Source: an uncultured Serinicoccus sp. (GTDB lineage Bacteria > Actinomycetota > Actinomycetes > Actinomycetales > Dermatophilaceae). Taken from it: a stretch of DNA of 64,000 nt. Shown piece after piece: positions 17,361 to 26,243 of this stretch. The stretch covers positions 124,001-188,000 of the forward strand of contig NZ_CANMUA010000009.1 of the NCBI RefSeq assembly GCF_947500995.1, in the 5' to 3' direction. A program made the translations under genes and the position numbers. Every line of letters starts with the position of its first letter. Within the stretch, counting starts at the first letter, position 1. The notes beneath the pieces are model-generated. The model had not been told where the DNA came from, did not search any database, and saw nothing but the letters and a program-made list of their open reading frames with translations.

Positions 17361-18551
17361 TCAGTCGATCTTGCGAGCCCGGATGATGCCCTCGATGGCC
17401 AGGATCGAGTCCTTGAGGTCGTCCTGGACCTCGCCCTCGACGTCGACGAGGGTGTAGGCGACCTCGCCCTTGGACTTGTTGGTGAACTCGGCGACGTTGA
17501 GCCCGGCGTCGGCGAGCGTGGCGGTGATCTGGCCGATCATGTTGGGCTTGTTCTCGTTGAAGATGCCCAGCCGGGTGGTGCCGGGGGTGCGCGCCATGAC
17601 GACCTCGGGGAAGTTCACCGAGTTCCGGATGTTGCCGTGCAGCAGGTAGTCCGAGAGCTGGTCGGCGGCCATGACCGCGCAGTTGTCCTCGGCCTCGCCG
17701 GTGGAGGCGCCCAGGTGGGGCAGGGCGATGACCTTGGGGTGCACCGACCCGGCCTCGCTGGGGAAGTCGTTGACGTAGGCGTGCAGGTGCCCCGAGTCCA
17801 GGGCCTCCAGGACGGCCGCCTCGTCCACGACCCCGCCGCGGGCGAAGTTGAGGACCACCCCGCCGGCGGGCATCGTCGCGATGCGCTCGGCGTCCACCAG
17901 GCCCTTGGTCGCCTCGATGAGCGGCACGTGCAGGGTGATCATGTCGGACCGCGCGAACAGCTCCTCGACGCTGGTCACCTGCTCGACGTTGGGGGAGAGC
18001 TGCCAGGCGCGCTCCACGGTGATGGCGGGGTCGTAGCCGAGCACCTTGAGGCCCAGCGACTGCGCCGCGTTGGCGACGAGCACGCCGATGGCGCCGAGGC
18101 CGATGACGCCCAGCGTCCGGCCCGGGAGCTCGTAGCCGGCGAACTGCTTCTTGCCCGCCTCCACCTTCTGGTCCAGGTCGGTGCCGGTGAGCGACTGCTC
18201 GGCGACCAGGCCGCGGGTGTAGTCGGCGGCGTGGTAGAGGTTGCGCGCCGCCAGCAGCATGCCCGCGATGACGAGCTCCTTGACCGCGTTGGCGTTGGCG
18301 CCCGGCGTGTTGAAGACGGGGATCCCGCGCGCCGCCATCGCGTCCACCGGGATGTTGTTGGTGCCGGCGCCCGCGCGGGCGACGGCGTACAACGACTCGG
18401 GGATCTCGGCGGAGTGCAGGTCGGCCGAGCGCAGCAGGATCCCGCGGGGCTGCGCGATGTCGGTACCGATGTCGAAGACGTCCCGGTCGAGGCGCTGGAG
18501 GCCGATAGGGGAGATCGCGTTGAGGGTCTGGATCGCGTAGGTCTGGCTCAT
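17361..18551 (-). CDS. serA: D-3-phosphoglycerate dehydrogenase, short ACT-domain form
   Basis: SerA oxidises 3-phosphoglycerate to 3-phosphohydroxypyruvate, the first step of serine synthesis. The 396-residue protein has the GAGTNNIPVDAM substrate segment, the Rossmann motif GVIGLGAIG near 145, LNFARGGVVDEAAV near 230 and ALPHLGASTGEAEDN near 280 with the catalytic His. A C-terminal ACT domain begins near 320 (RLGIFNENKPNMIGQI). It lacks the intervening domain of the roughly 530-residue enzyme usual in many actinobacteria. The start ATG is 12 bases after serC, so serC-serA form one operon, with a hairpin after serA. Confidence 0.93.
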   Translation of the reverse strand: MSQTYAIQTLNAISPIGLQRLDRDVFDIGTDIAQPRGILLRSADLHSAEIPESLYAVARAGAGTNNIPVDAMAARGIPVFNTPGANANAVKELVIAGMLLAARNLYHAADYTRGLVAEQSLTGTDLDQKVEAGKKQFAGYELPGRTLGVIGLGAIGVLVANAAQSLGLKVLGYDPAITVERAWQLSPNVEQVTSVEELFARSDMITLHVPLIEATKGLVDAERIATMPAGGVVLNFARGGVVDEAAVLEALDSGHLHAYVNDFPSEAGSVHPKVIALPHLGASTGEAEDNCAVMAADQLSDYLLHGNIRNSVNFPEVVMARTPGTTRLGIFNENKPNMIGQITATLADAGLNVAEFTNKSKGEVAYTLVDVEGEVQDDLKDSILAIEGIIRARKID

Positions 18552-18563
18552 GGGAGTGGTGTC

Positions 18564-19649
18564 TCAGCCGTTCTGCTGCTCGAAGTCGGTCATGAAGTCC
18601 ACGAGGGCCTGGACGCCCTCGATCGGCATGGCGTTGTAGATGCTGGCCCGCATCCCGCCCACGCTGCGGTGCCCCGCGAGCCCGGAGAGCCCGGCCTCGG
18701 CGGCGGCCGCCACGAAGGGCTTCTCGAGGGCGCTGTCGGGCACGAGGAAGGGCACGTTCATCCAGGAGCGTGCCGCGGGCTGGACGGGGTTGGAGTAGAA
18801 GTCCGAGGCCTCGATGGCGCCGTAGAGCAGGTCGGCCTTGGCCTGGTTCCGGCGCGCCATCTCGGCCACGCCGCCCTGCTGCTCGACCCACTCCAGCACC
18901 AGCCCCACGAGGTACCACGCCAGGGTGGGCGGGGTGTTCAGCATGGAGTCGGCGTCCGCCATGGCCTTCCAGTCCAGGGCCGCGGGCACGTCCGGGCGGG
19001 CCCGGTCGAGCAGGTCACGGCGGACGACGACGACGCAGATCCCGGCGGGGCCGAGGTTCTTCTGGGCACCGGCGTAGATGACCCCGAAGCGCGAGACGTC
19101 CAGGGGGCGGGAGAGGATCGTCGAGCTCGCGTCGGTGACCACCGGCACGGCCCCCGCGTCCGGGACGTAGGGGAACTCGACCCCCCCGATGGTCTCGTTC
19201 ATCGTGTAGTGCAGGTAGGCGGCGTCCGTCGGCACCTCCAGGGAGGCCTGCGCCGGCACCGTCGAGTAGTTCGACTGCTTCTCGTCGGCGAGGACCTGCA
19301 CGTCGACGTACTTGCGGCCCTCGGAGATCGCCTTCGTCGACCAGGACCCGGTGTTCAGGTATGCGGCGGGGGCGCCGGGGGAGGCGAGGTTGAGCGGCAC
19401 GGCGGAGAACTGCCCGGTCGCCCCTCCCTGGAGGAAGAGCACCGCGTAGTCGTCGGGGACCGAGAGCAGGTCCCGCATCCGCCGCTCGGCCTCGGCCGCG
19501 ATGGTGACGAACTCCGGGCTGCGGTGGGACATCTCCATGACGGACATCCCGGACCCGCGCCAGTCGGTGAGCTCGGACTGGGCGCGCTCGAGCACCTCGA
19601 GCGGCATGGTGGCTGGACCGGCTGAGAAGTTGAAGACTCGCACGGGCAT
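18564..19649 (-). CDS. serC: Phosphoserine aminotransferase
   Basis: SerC transaminates 3-phosphohydroxypyruvate with glutamate to phosphoserine, using PLP. The 361-residue product starts VFNFSAGPATMPLEVL and carries DWRGSGMSVMEMSHRS, and FLQGGATGQFSAVPLNL. The PLP-binding Lys lies in IYAGAQKNLGPAG, and GHRSVGGMRASIYNA near the end is the substrate Arg region. It belongs to the general bacterial SerC type rather than the divergent actinobacterial branch. No clear Shine-Dalgarno precedes the ATG at 19649; the mRNA may have little or no leader. Confidence 0.94.
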   Translation of the reverse strand: MPVRVFNFSAGPATMPLEVLERAQSELTDWRGSGMSVMEMSHRSPEFVTIAAEAERRMRDLLSVPDDYAVLFLQGGATGQFSAVPLNLASPGAPAAYLNTGSWSTKAISEGRKYVDVQVLADEKQSNYSTVPAQASLEVPTDAAYLHYTMNETIGGVEFPYVPDAGAVPVVTDASSTILSRPLDVSRFGVIYAGAQKNLGPAGICVVVVRRDLLDRARPDVPAALDWKAMADADSMLNTPPTLAWYLVGLVLEWVEQQGGVAEMARRNQAKADLLYGAIEASDFYSNPVQPAARSWMNVPFLVPDSALEKPFVAAAAEAGLSGLAGHRSVGGMRASIYNAMPIEGVQALVDFMTDFEQQNG

Positions 19650-20053
19650 CTACCGTACCGTCAACCTCGGGCTGTCCCGGCCACGGGGCGACGGCTGCAC
19701 CGAGGCCGAGGGTGCCCGGGACGCCCGGTCTGTCGGTGCCGCACGCGGAGGTGGGTGTGCGATACTGCCTAGCGGTCGGACGGCGTCCCACAGCGTCGTG
19801 CGGCCCGGCACGAGCCCCTGTGGTGCGCCCCACCAGGTCAGCACGCAGGTCGTGGACGCGAGGATGACGATCGCGTCGGGAGCCCGTGCCGCACCGGAAC
19901 CGGTGCCGCGCGATCGCGCGAGCCGCAGCCGGTGACACAGGACGACTTCCGTCGTGGCCGACCGGCCAGGACGACACCGCACCCGCGTCGCGCGGCAGGG
20001 AGGCCCCCGGGCCTGGTTGTGGACCGCAGCCGTGCGGCCTGGAAGGACACCAC
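19650..20053 (+). other. 404-base gap: serC promoter side and long structured leader of rne/rng
   Basis: No convincing gene is seen. GATACT at 19761-19766 is a candidate -10 for the RNase gene, which would leave a leader of about 280 bases. Downstream structures are GCACCGG-AA-CCGGTGC at 19891-19906, a 14-base perfect palindrome CGCGCGATCGCGCG at 19907-19920 and an ACGAC-TTCC-GTCGT hairpin near 19942. RNase E autoregulates through its 5' leader in E. coli; similar control here is only a possibility. Confidence 0.4.
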
Positions 20054-22609
20054 GTGTCTGACGAACGCACCTCCGCAGGCCCCCTCGACGAGCAGTCCTC
20101 ACCCGAGCAGGCCGCCGAGGCCCCGGGCGCCGGGACCGAGACCACCGAGCCCGAGCAGCCGGTGGCCGCGGAGCCGGACGGCGAGGAGGAGGCCGAGAAC
20201 GAGGAGGACGACGCGCAGGCGCCGGCCGCCACGCCGTCCTTCGGCCTGGTGTTCCAGGCCCCCGACCTGTCGGACCTCCCGCCGCGCCGCTCGCGCCGGG
20301 CCACCTCGGCGTCCACCGCCCCGGCACCGGCGCCGGAGAGCGAGCCCGAGCCGGCCCCCGAGGACGCCCCCGCGGTTCAGGACGGCGAGGACGACGACGA
20401 CAACGGCGCGCGCGGACGGCGGCGGCGCCGCCGGGGCGGCAAGGGTCGACGCTCCCGCACCGGCGACGAGGGCACGGGGGAGCAGCAGTCGGACGACCAG
20501 CCCGACGAGGCGCCGGCAGGGTCGACGGGGCAGGACAAGCCCTCCGGCTCCTCCCGACGCCGCCGCGGTGGGGCAGGCTCCGGGGCGAAGGGCTCGGGAA
20601 GCCCTCAGGGCGACCAGAAGGGTGAGGACGCCCAGGGCGGCCAGAACGAGGAGCAGCCCGACGCGAAGGAGTCCGAGGGCGACGGGTCCGGGGGCACCAA
20701 GCGGCGGCGTCGCCGGTCGCGCAGCGGCAGCGAGCGGTCCGCCAAGGACGAAGTGTCCTCGGTCAAGGGGTCCACCCGCCTGGAGGCCAAGCGACAGCGC
20801 AGGCGCGAGGGCCGGGAGGCGGGCCGGCGCCGGACGATCATCACCGAGGCCGAGTTCCTCGCGCGGCGCGAGAGCGTCGAGCGGGTCATGGTGGTCCGCG
20901 GGCTCGAGGACCGCACCCAGATCGCGGTCCTGGAGGACGGGGTGCCGGTCGAGCACTACGTCTCGCGCTCCGCGCAGTCCACCATGGTGGGCAACGTCTA
21001 CCTGGGTCGGGTGCAGAACGTCCTGCCCAGCATGGAGGCTGCCTTCGTCGACATCGGCAAGGGCCGCAACGCGGTGCTCTACGCGGGCGAGGTCAACTGG
21101 GACGCGGCCGGTCTCGAGGGCAACCAGCCCAAGCGCATCGAGAACGCCCTGAAGTCGGGGGAGTCGGTCCTGGTGCAGGTCACCAAGGACCCGATCGGCC
21201 ACAAGGGCGCGCGGCTGACCTCGCAGGTCTCGCTGCCCGGTCGCTACCTCGTCTACGTCCCCGGCAACTCGATGACCGGCATCTCGCGCAAGCTGCCGGA
21301 CACCGAGCGCACCCGCCTGAAGAAGATCCTCAAGGAGGTCGTCCCCGGTGACGCCGGCGTCATCGTGCGCACCGCCGCCGAGGGCGCCTCGGAGGCCGAG
21401 CTGCGCGCGGACGTCGAGCGCCTCACCGCGATGTGGGAGCGGATCGAGACCAAGTCCCGGACCGCCAACGCGCCCTCGCTGCTGCACGGCGAGGCCGACA
21501 TGACCGTGCGGGTCATCCGGGACGTCTTCAACGAGGACTTCGCCAAGCTCGTCGTGTCCGGCGAGAAGGCGTGGAACGAGGTCAAGCGCTACATCGACGA
21601 CGTGGCCCCCGACCTCGCCGACCGCGTCGAGAAGGACACGGGCACCACCGACGTCTTCACGACCTACCGCGTCCACGAGGCCATCGCGAAGGCGATGGAC
21701 CGGAAGGTGTGGCTGCCCTCGGGCGGCTCCCTGGTCATCGACCGCACGGAGGCGATGACCGTCGTCGACGTCAACACCGGCAAGTTCACCGGGTCCGGCG
21801 GCAACCTCGAGGAGACGGTCACCAAGAACAACATCGAGGCCGCCGAGGAGATCGTGCGGCAGCTGCGGTTGCGGGACATCGGCGGCATCATCGTCGTCGA
21901 CTTCATCGACATGGTCCTGGAGAGCAACCGCGACCTGGTCGTCCGGCGGCTGCTGGAGTGCCTGGGTCGCGACCGCACCAAGCACCAGGTGGCGGAGGTG
22001 ACCTCGCTCGGGCTGGTCCAGATGACCCGCAAGCGGGTCGGTTCGGGTCTCATCGAGGTCTTCTCCGAGAACTGCACGCACTGCTCGGGCCGGGGTGTGG
22101 TCGTGCAGACCGAGCCGGTCGTGCGCAGCGGCGGGGACGACGGCAACGGCGGCAACGGCACCGGCGGCGGCAAGCGCCGAAGCAAGGGCCGGGGCGGCAA
22201 CGGGGGCAGCGGCGGCGGCTCCGAGCCCAAGAACGTCCTGCCCACACCCAACCCTGCCGGCCCGACCCCGGCGCAGATCGCCGCCGCGGCCCACGCCGCG
22301 GCGCTCAGTGCGGGGGCGAGCTCGGAGGCCGCGGACGCCGCCGCCGGGGCGGCCGCCCACGAGGTGGCCGACCAGGGCGAGGCCCCGGCCCCGGCCCCGC
22401 AGCAGGACGCGCCGGCCGCCGAGCCGGAGCCCAGCGCTGCCGACGTGGCCGCGCCCGCACCGTCCGCCCCGGAGGCCGTGACGGCCTCGGCGCCGGTGAC
22501 CGGGACGGCCCCGGACGCGCCGGCCCCCAAGCGTCGTCGCCGGGGACGGGTCGTCGCACCGGCCGGCCCGCCCGTGGGCGAGGACGCGACCGGCTCCGGG
22601 ACGGACTGA
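20054..22609 (+). CDS. Ribonuclease E/G family endoribonuclease
   Basis: This 851-residue RNase E/G processes rRNA precursors and starts mRNA decay. An acidic then Arg/Lys-rich disordered N-terminal arm of about 270 residues precedes the catalytic core. The core holds the S1-like segment (VGNVYLGRVQNVLPSMEAAFVD near 315), the RNase H/5'-sensor part, and the DNase I-like metal site VVDVNTGKFTGSGGNLEET near 568 and IIVVDFIDM near 613. The Zn-link is CTHCSGRG near 675. A Gly/Ala/Pro-rich arm closes the protein, as in actinobacterial RNase E. GTG at 20054 is chosen for GGAAGGA seven bases upstream; the frame is open further upstream but without a good start. rplU-rpmA follow, as usual. Confidence 0.93.
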   Translation: MSDERTSAGPLDEQSSPEQAAEAPGAGTETTEPEQPVAAEPDGEEEAENEEDDAQAPAATPSFGLVFQAPDLSDLPPRRSRRATSASTAPAPAPESEPEPAPEDAPAVQDGEDDDDNGARGRRRRRRGGKGRRSRTGDEGTGEQQSDDQPDEAPAGSTGQDKPSGSSRRRRGGAGSGAKGSGSPQGDQKGEDAQGGQNEEQPDAKESEGDGSGGTKRRRRRSRSGSERSAKDEVSSVKGSTRLEAKRQRRREGREAGRRRTIITEAEFLARRESVERVMVVRGLEDRTQIAVLEDGVPVEHYVSRSAQSTMVGNVYLGRVQNVLPSMEAAFVDIGKGRNAVLYAGEVNWDAAGLEGNQPKRIENALKSGESVLVQVTKDPIGHKGARLTSQVSLPGRYLVYVPGNSMTGISRKLPDTERTRLKKILKEVVPGDAGVIVRTAAEGASEAELRADVERLTAMWERIETKSRTANAPSLLHGEADMTVRVIRDVFNEDFAKLVVSGEKAWNEVKRYIDDVAPDLADRVEKDTGTTDVFTTYRVHEAIAKAMDRKVWLPSGGSLVIDRTEAMTVVDVNTGKFTGSGGNLEETVTKNNIEAAEEIVRQLRLRDIGGIIVVDFIDMVLESNRDLVVRRLLECLGRDRTKHQVAEVTSLGLVQMTRKRVGSGLIEVFSENCTHCSGRGVVVQTEPVVRSGGDDGNGGNGTGGGKRRSKGRGGNGGSGGGSEPKNVLPTPNPAGPTPAQIAAAAHAAALSAGASSEAADAAAGAAAHEVADQGEAPAPAPQQDAPAAEPEPSAADVAAPAPSAPEAVTASAPVTGTAPDAPAPKRRRRGRVVAPAGPPVGEDATGSGTD

Positions 22610-22771
22610 GTTTGGAGGCCGGGCGCCGCGCACGGTAGTCTGGTGCGTCGGTTCGCCCGACGGTGCGGCACCGGTCTCGGAGACGACATCCTCGTATGTC
22701 GGCTCGGCCGGGTCCCACCTACGCCGGGCGCGTCCGAGCCCACCGCGAGAGAAGCAGAAAGCGAGTTCAAC
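22610..22771 (+). promoter_or_regulatory. rplU promoter and structured 5' leader
   Basis: TAGTCT at 22636-22641 is a likely -10 box and would give a leader of about 125 bases before the L21 gene. The leader can fold into GGTGC-GGCACC and GTCTC-G-GAGAC hairpins near 22663-22683 and a GGCTCGG (22701-22707)/CCGAGCC (22734-22740) stem. L21 operons in other bacteria have regulatory leaders, so this may be one; I could not match it to a known family. Confidence 0.45.
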
Positions 22772-23086
22772 GTGTACGCGATCGTCCGTGCTGGCGGCCG
22801 CCAGGAGAAGGTCTCCGTCGGCGACGTGCTGACCATCGACAAGGTCGGCGGCAACACCGCGGCCGGCGACACCGTCGAGCTCGCGCCCGTGCTCCTGGTC
22901 GACGGTGACGCCGTGACCACCGACGCCGACGCCCTCGGCAAGGCCACCGTGACCGCCGAGGTCGTGGGCGCCGTCAAGGGTCCCAAGATCGTCATCCAGA
23001 AGTACAAGAACAAGACCGGGTACAAGAAGCGGCAGGGTCACCGCCAGCCGCTCACCCAGGTCAAGATCACCGCGATCGACGCCTGA
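22772..23086 (+). CDS. rplU: 50S ribosomal protein L21
   Basis: L21 binds 23S rRNA in the large subunit. The 104-residue product reads [20 protein letters not shown] and ends with [16 protein letters not shown], the conserved L21 signature. The GTG at 22772 is chosen because the family begins MYAIV; the in-frame extension upstream covers the leader RNA and is not protein-like. A purine-rich stretch (GAGAGAAGCAGAAAGCGAG) precedes it. rpmA follows after 30 bases. Confidence 0.97.
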   Translation: MYAIVRAGGRQEKVSVGDVLTIDKVGGNTAAGDTVELAPVLLVDGDAVTTDADALGKATVTAEVVGAVKGPKIVIQKYKNKTGYKKRQGHRQPLTQVKITAIDA

Positions 23087-23116
23087 GCGTCACCCGAGCC
23101 AAGGAGGAGTCAGCAG

Positions 23117-23386
23117 ATGGCACACAAGAAGGGTGCGTCCTCGACCCGCAACGGTCGTGACTCGAACGCGCAGCGCCTGGGCGTCAAGCGCTTCGGCGGC
23201 CAGGTCGTCGGAGCGGGCGAGATCATCGTCCGGCAGCGCGGGACCCACTTCCACCCCGGCGAGGGAGTCGGCCGCGGCGGTGACGACACGCTGTTCGCGC
23301 TCGTCCCCGGTGTCGTCGAGTTCGGCGCCAAGCGAGGCCGCAAGACCGTGAACATCGTCGGCCAGAGCGCGACCGTCGACGCCTGA
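23117..23386 (+). CDS. rpmA: 50S ribosomal protein L27
   Basis: L27 reaches the peptidyl-transferase centre with its N-terminal tail. The 89-residue product starts [20 protein letters not shown] directly, without the cleavable N-terminal extension found in Firmicutes. The core contains [27 protein letters not shown] upstream is a strong ribosome binding site. Two hairpins follow the stop before obgE. Confidence 0.98.
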   Translation: MAHKKGASSTRNGRDSNAQRLGVKRFGGQVVGAGEIIVRQRGTHFHPGEGVGRGGDDTLFALVPGVVEFGAKRGRKTVNIVGQSATVDA

Positions 23387-23412
23387 GGCGCGGCACCACA
23401 TACCTGATGAGA

Positions 23413-23478
23413 CGCCGGGTCCGCCCGGCGCACGGCATCGGCGACGCCGGTGGGTCTGACACGACCCGCCGGCGTCGC
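23413..23478 (+). terminator. Tandem hairpins after rpmA
   Basis: CGCCGGG (23413-23419) pairs with CCCGGCG (23424-23430) around a TCCG tetraloop. A second stem of 16 pairs with one G-U joins 23441-23456 to 23463-23478 around TGACAC. Together they probably end the rplU-rpmA transcript, at least in part, before obgE. Confidence 0.65.
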
Positions 23479-23508
23479 GGTGTCTGCACCACCTGAGAGG
23501 ATCTCCCC

Positions 23509-25014
23509 ATGGCCAACTTCGTCGACCGGGTCGTGCTGCACCTGCGCGCCGGCAAGGGTGGCCACGGGGTGGCCTCGGTCCACCGCGAGAAGTTCAAGCC
23601 GCTCGGCGGCCCGGACGGCGGCAACGGCGGTCGTGGCGGTGACATCGTGCTGCGGGTGGACGCTCAGGTGACCACGCTCATCGACTACCACCACGGTCCC
23701 CACCGCAGCGCCCCCAACGGCCGTCCCGGCGAGGGTGACGAGCGCAACGGGGCCCAGGGGGAGGACCTCGTGCTCGCCGTGCCGTCGGGCACGGTCGTCA
23801 CCACCCGTCGGGGAGAGGTCCTGGCGGACCTGGTCGGGGAGGGCACCGAGTTCGTCGCCGCGCGCGGCGGTCGCGGCGGGCTCGGCAACAAGGCTCTGGC
23901 CTCGCCGCGGCGCAAGGCGCCCGGCTTCGCGCTGCTCGGGGAGCCCGGTGAGGAGACCGAGGTCGTCCTCGAGCTCAAGACGCTGGCCGACGTGGCGCTC
24001 ATCGGCTTCCCCTCGGCCGGCAAGTCCTCGCTGGTCAGCGTGCTCTCCGCCGCCAAGCCCAAGATCGCCGACTACCCCTTCACCACCTTGGTGCCCAACC
24101 TCGGGGTGGTCACGGCCGGCGGGGAGCGCTTCACCATGGCTGACGTGCCCGGGCTCATCCCCGGGGCGAGCGAGGGCAGGGGGCTGGGGCTGCAGTTCCT
24201 GCGGCACGTCGAACGCTGCCACGTCCTCGTGCACGTCATCGACTGCGCGACCCTGGAGCCGGGCCGGGACCCGCTGACCGACCTCGAGGTCATCGAGGCC
24301 GAGCTCGCGGCGTACGTGCCCCACGGCGAGCTCGGCGGCATCCCCCTCGCCGAGCGGGTGCGCGTGGTCGTCCTCAACAAGGCGGACGTCCCCGAGGCGC
24401 GGGAGCTCGCCGAGATGGTGCGCCCGGACCTGGAGGAGCAGGGGTATGAGGTGCACGTCGTGTCCGCGGTCGCGCACCAGGGCCTCAAGGAGCTGACCTT
24501 CGCGCTGGCCGGTCACGTGGCCCGGGCCCGCGCCGAGCACGTCGACACCGAGCCCGCGCGGGTCGTCATCCGGCCCCGGGCGCTGGACGACCAGGGCTTC
24601 ACCGTGCGCCGCGAGGGCGGTGGCGAGGAGGAGGTCTTCCGGGTGCTGGGGGAGCGGCCCACGCGCTGGGTGCGGCAGACCGACTTCGCCAACGACGAGG
24701 CCGTCGGCTACCTCGCCGACCGGCTCGGCCGGCTCGGCGTCGAGGAGGAGCTGCTCAAGGCGGGGGCGGTCGCCGGCTCGACGGTGCTCATCGGCCCCGA
24801 GGACGACGCCGTCGTCTTCGACTGGGAGCCGACCATGGCCGGTGGTGCCGAGCTGCTGGGCAGCCGTGGCACGGACCTGCGCCTGGACGACCGCTCCCGC
24901 CCGACCCGCGCCGAGAAGCGCGAGGCCTTCCACGACCGCAAGGACGCCGCCAGCGCGGCGCGCGAGGAGCTGCAGGCCGAGCGTCGTGCCGGCCACTGGA
25001 CGGACGACGACTGA
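23509..25014 (+). CDS. obgE: GTPase Obg (CgtA)
   Basis: Obg is an essential ribosome-associated GTPase in 50S maturation and stress signalling. The 501-residue form has the Gly-rich Obg fold (about 1-158, with [12 protein letters not shown]), then the G domain with GFPSAGKSS near 165, [16 protein letters not shown] near 211 and NKAD near 289. A C-terminal OCT domain spans about 345-425 ([18 protein letters not shown]). The last 60 residues are charged. It lies in the usual rplU-rpmA-obg order but behind tandem hairpins, so it may have its own promoter or depend on read-through. Confidence 0.96.
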   Translation: MANFVDRVVLHLRAGKGGHGVASVHREKFKPLGGPDGGNGGRGGDIVLRVDAQVTTLIDYHHGPHRSAPNGRPGEGDERNGAQGEDLVLAVPSGTVVTTRRGEVLADLVGEGTEFVAARGGRGGLGNKALASPRRKAPGFALLGEPGEETEVVLELKTLADVALIGFPSAGKSSLVSVLSAAKPKIADYPFTTLVPNLGVVTAGGERFTMADVPGLIPGASEGRGLGLQFLRHVERCHVLVHVIDCATLEPGRDPLTDLEVIEAELAAYVPHGELGGIPLAERVRVVVLNKADVPEARELAEMVRPDLEEQGYEVHVVSAVAHQGLKELTFALAGHVARARAEHVDTEPARVVIRPRALDDQGFTVRREGGGEEEVFRVLGERPTRWVRQTDFANDEAVGYLADRLGRLGVEEELLKAGAVAGSTVLIGPEDDAVVFDWEPTMAGGAELLGSRGTDLRLDDRSRPTRAEKREAFHDRKDAASAAREELQAERRAGHWTDDD

Positions 25015-25035
25015 GGCGTCCCCCCGCCGACGTGG

Positions 25036-25067
25036 ATGCATGAGTATGCATGCCGGTGGAATAGTAT
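25036..25067 (+). promoter_or_regulatory. proB promoter with an ATGCAT dyad and leaderless-type -10
   Basis: TAGTAT at 25062-25067 ends seven bases before the proB ATG, and no ribosome binding site is visible, so the transcript is probably leaderless. Just upstream, ATGCAT occurs twice (25036-25041 and 25046-25051) around GAGT, forming a 16-base dyad that could be an operator. Both elements are seen directly; function is inferred. Confidence 0.45.
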
Positions 25068-25074
25068 TCGTCCC

Positions 25075-26199
25075 ATGGCCTCGACCGTCGACCGCAGCGT
25101 CATCCGGGACGCGCACCGCATGGTCGTCAAGGTCGGCTCGTCCTCGCTGACCGGGCCGCAGGGCGGTCTGGACGGCTTCCGCCTGCAGGCGCTCGCCAGC
25201 AGCCTGGCCAAGCTGTCGCTGGGCGGGACGCAGGTCGTCCTGGTGTCCTCGGGCGCGATCGCCGCCGGCATGGTGCCGCTGGGTCTGGAGCGCAGGCCGA
25301 AGGACCTCGCGACCCAGCAGGCCGCCGCGAGCACCGGCCAAGGGGCGCTCATGGCGGCCTACACCCAGGCCTTCACCCTCCATGGGGTCCAGGTGGGACA
25401 GGTGCTGCTGACGGCTCACGACATGCACCGGCGCAGCCACTACGTCAACGCCTCACGCACCCTCGAGCGCCTGCTGGAGCTGGAGGTGGTGCCCATCATC
25501 AACGAGAACGACACGGTGGCCACCGACGAGATCCGCTTCGGTGACAACGACCGGCTCGCCGCCCTCGTCGCCCACCTGGTCGACGCGGACGCCCTGGTGC
25601 TGCTGTCCGACGTGGACGCGCTCTACACCGCCCACCCGTCCCGACCGGGATCCTCCCGCATCCCCCTGGTGGCCGGTGCCGAGGCGCTGGCCGCCGTCGA
25701 TGTGAGCAGCGCCGGGTCGAGCGTGGGCACCGGGGGGATGCAGACCAAGGTCACCGCCGCACAGATGGCCGTCGCCGAGGGCATCCCCGCCCTCGTCACC
25801 AGCACCGACCAGGTCCACCAGGCGCTGCGCGGCGAGGACGTGGGCACGCTCTTCACCCCGGTCGGCACCAAGAGCCCGGCGCGGCGGCGGTGGCTGGCGC
25901 ACGCCAGCAGCGCGACCGGCAGGGTCGTCCTCGACGACGGGGCCGTGGAGGCGGTCGTGCGGCGGCAGACCTCGCTGCTCCCCGTGGGCATCACCCGGGT
26001 CGAGGGCCGCTTCCGCGCGGGCGACACCGTCGACCTGTGCGACGAGCGGGGCCGCGTCGTGGCCCGCGGGCTCGTCGGCTACGACGCGGCGGAGCTGGGC
26101 CCGCTCGTCGGCCGCCGGCTCGTCCGTGACGCGGCGCTGCGCTCCGGCGCACCCGCACCACGGCCGGTCGTCCGCCGGGACGACCTCGTCGTCCTCTGA
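25075..26199 (+). CDS. proB: Glutamate 5-kinase
   Basis: ProB phosphorylates glutamate to gamma-glutamyl phosphate, the first and feedback-controlled step of proline synthesis. The 374-residue product has the amino-acid kinase fold ([55 protein letters not shown]). A C-terminal PUA domain begins near 275 ([13 protein letters not shown]). ATG at 25075 is chosen because of the -10 box spacing and the conserved start; an ATG at 25036 inside the ATGCAT dyad would add 13 residues without a ribosome binding site. proA follows after 44 bases. Confidence 0.95.
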   Translation: MASTVDRSVIRDAHRMVVKVGSSSLTGPQGGLDGFRLQALASSLAKLSLGGTQVVLVSSGAIAAGMVPLGLERRPKDLATQQAAASTGQGALMAAYTQAFTLHGVQVGQVLLTAHDMHRRSHYVNASRTLERLLELEVVPIINENDTVATDEIRFGDNDRLAALVAHLVDADALVLLSDVDALYTAHPSRPGSSRIPLVAGAEALAAVDVSSAGSSVGTGGMQTKVTAAQMAVAEGIPALVTSTDQVHQALRGEDVGTLFTPVGTKSPARRRWLAHASSATGRVVLDDGAVEAVVRRQTSLLPVGITRVEGRFRAGDTVDLCDERGRVVARGLVGYDAAELGPLVGRRLVRDAALRSGAPAPRPVVRRDDLVVL

Positions 26200-26243
26200 C
26201 CACACGTCATACCGTCACCGGCCCACCGGATCAGGAGGTCCAC

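Noticed and set aside
20741-22131. Frameshift in the RNase E/G catalytic core
   Set aside because: The frame is continuous from S1-like region to the CTHCSG zinc link with all motifs in order.
20099-23041. A 980-codon reverse-strand open frame across the RNase gene and rplU
   Set aside because: It runs through two certain genes and a leader and has low-complexity Arg/Leu/Gly composition, so it is an antisense shadow.
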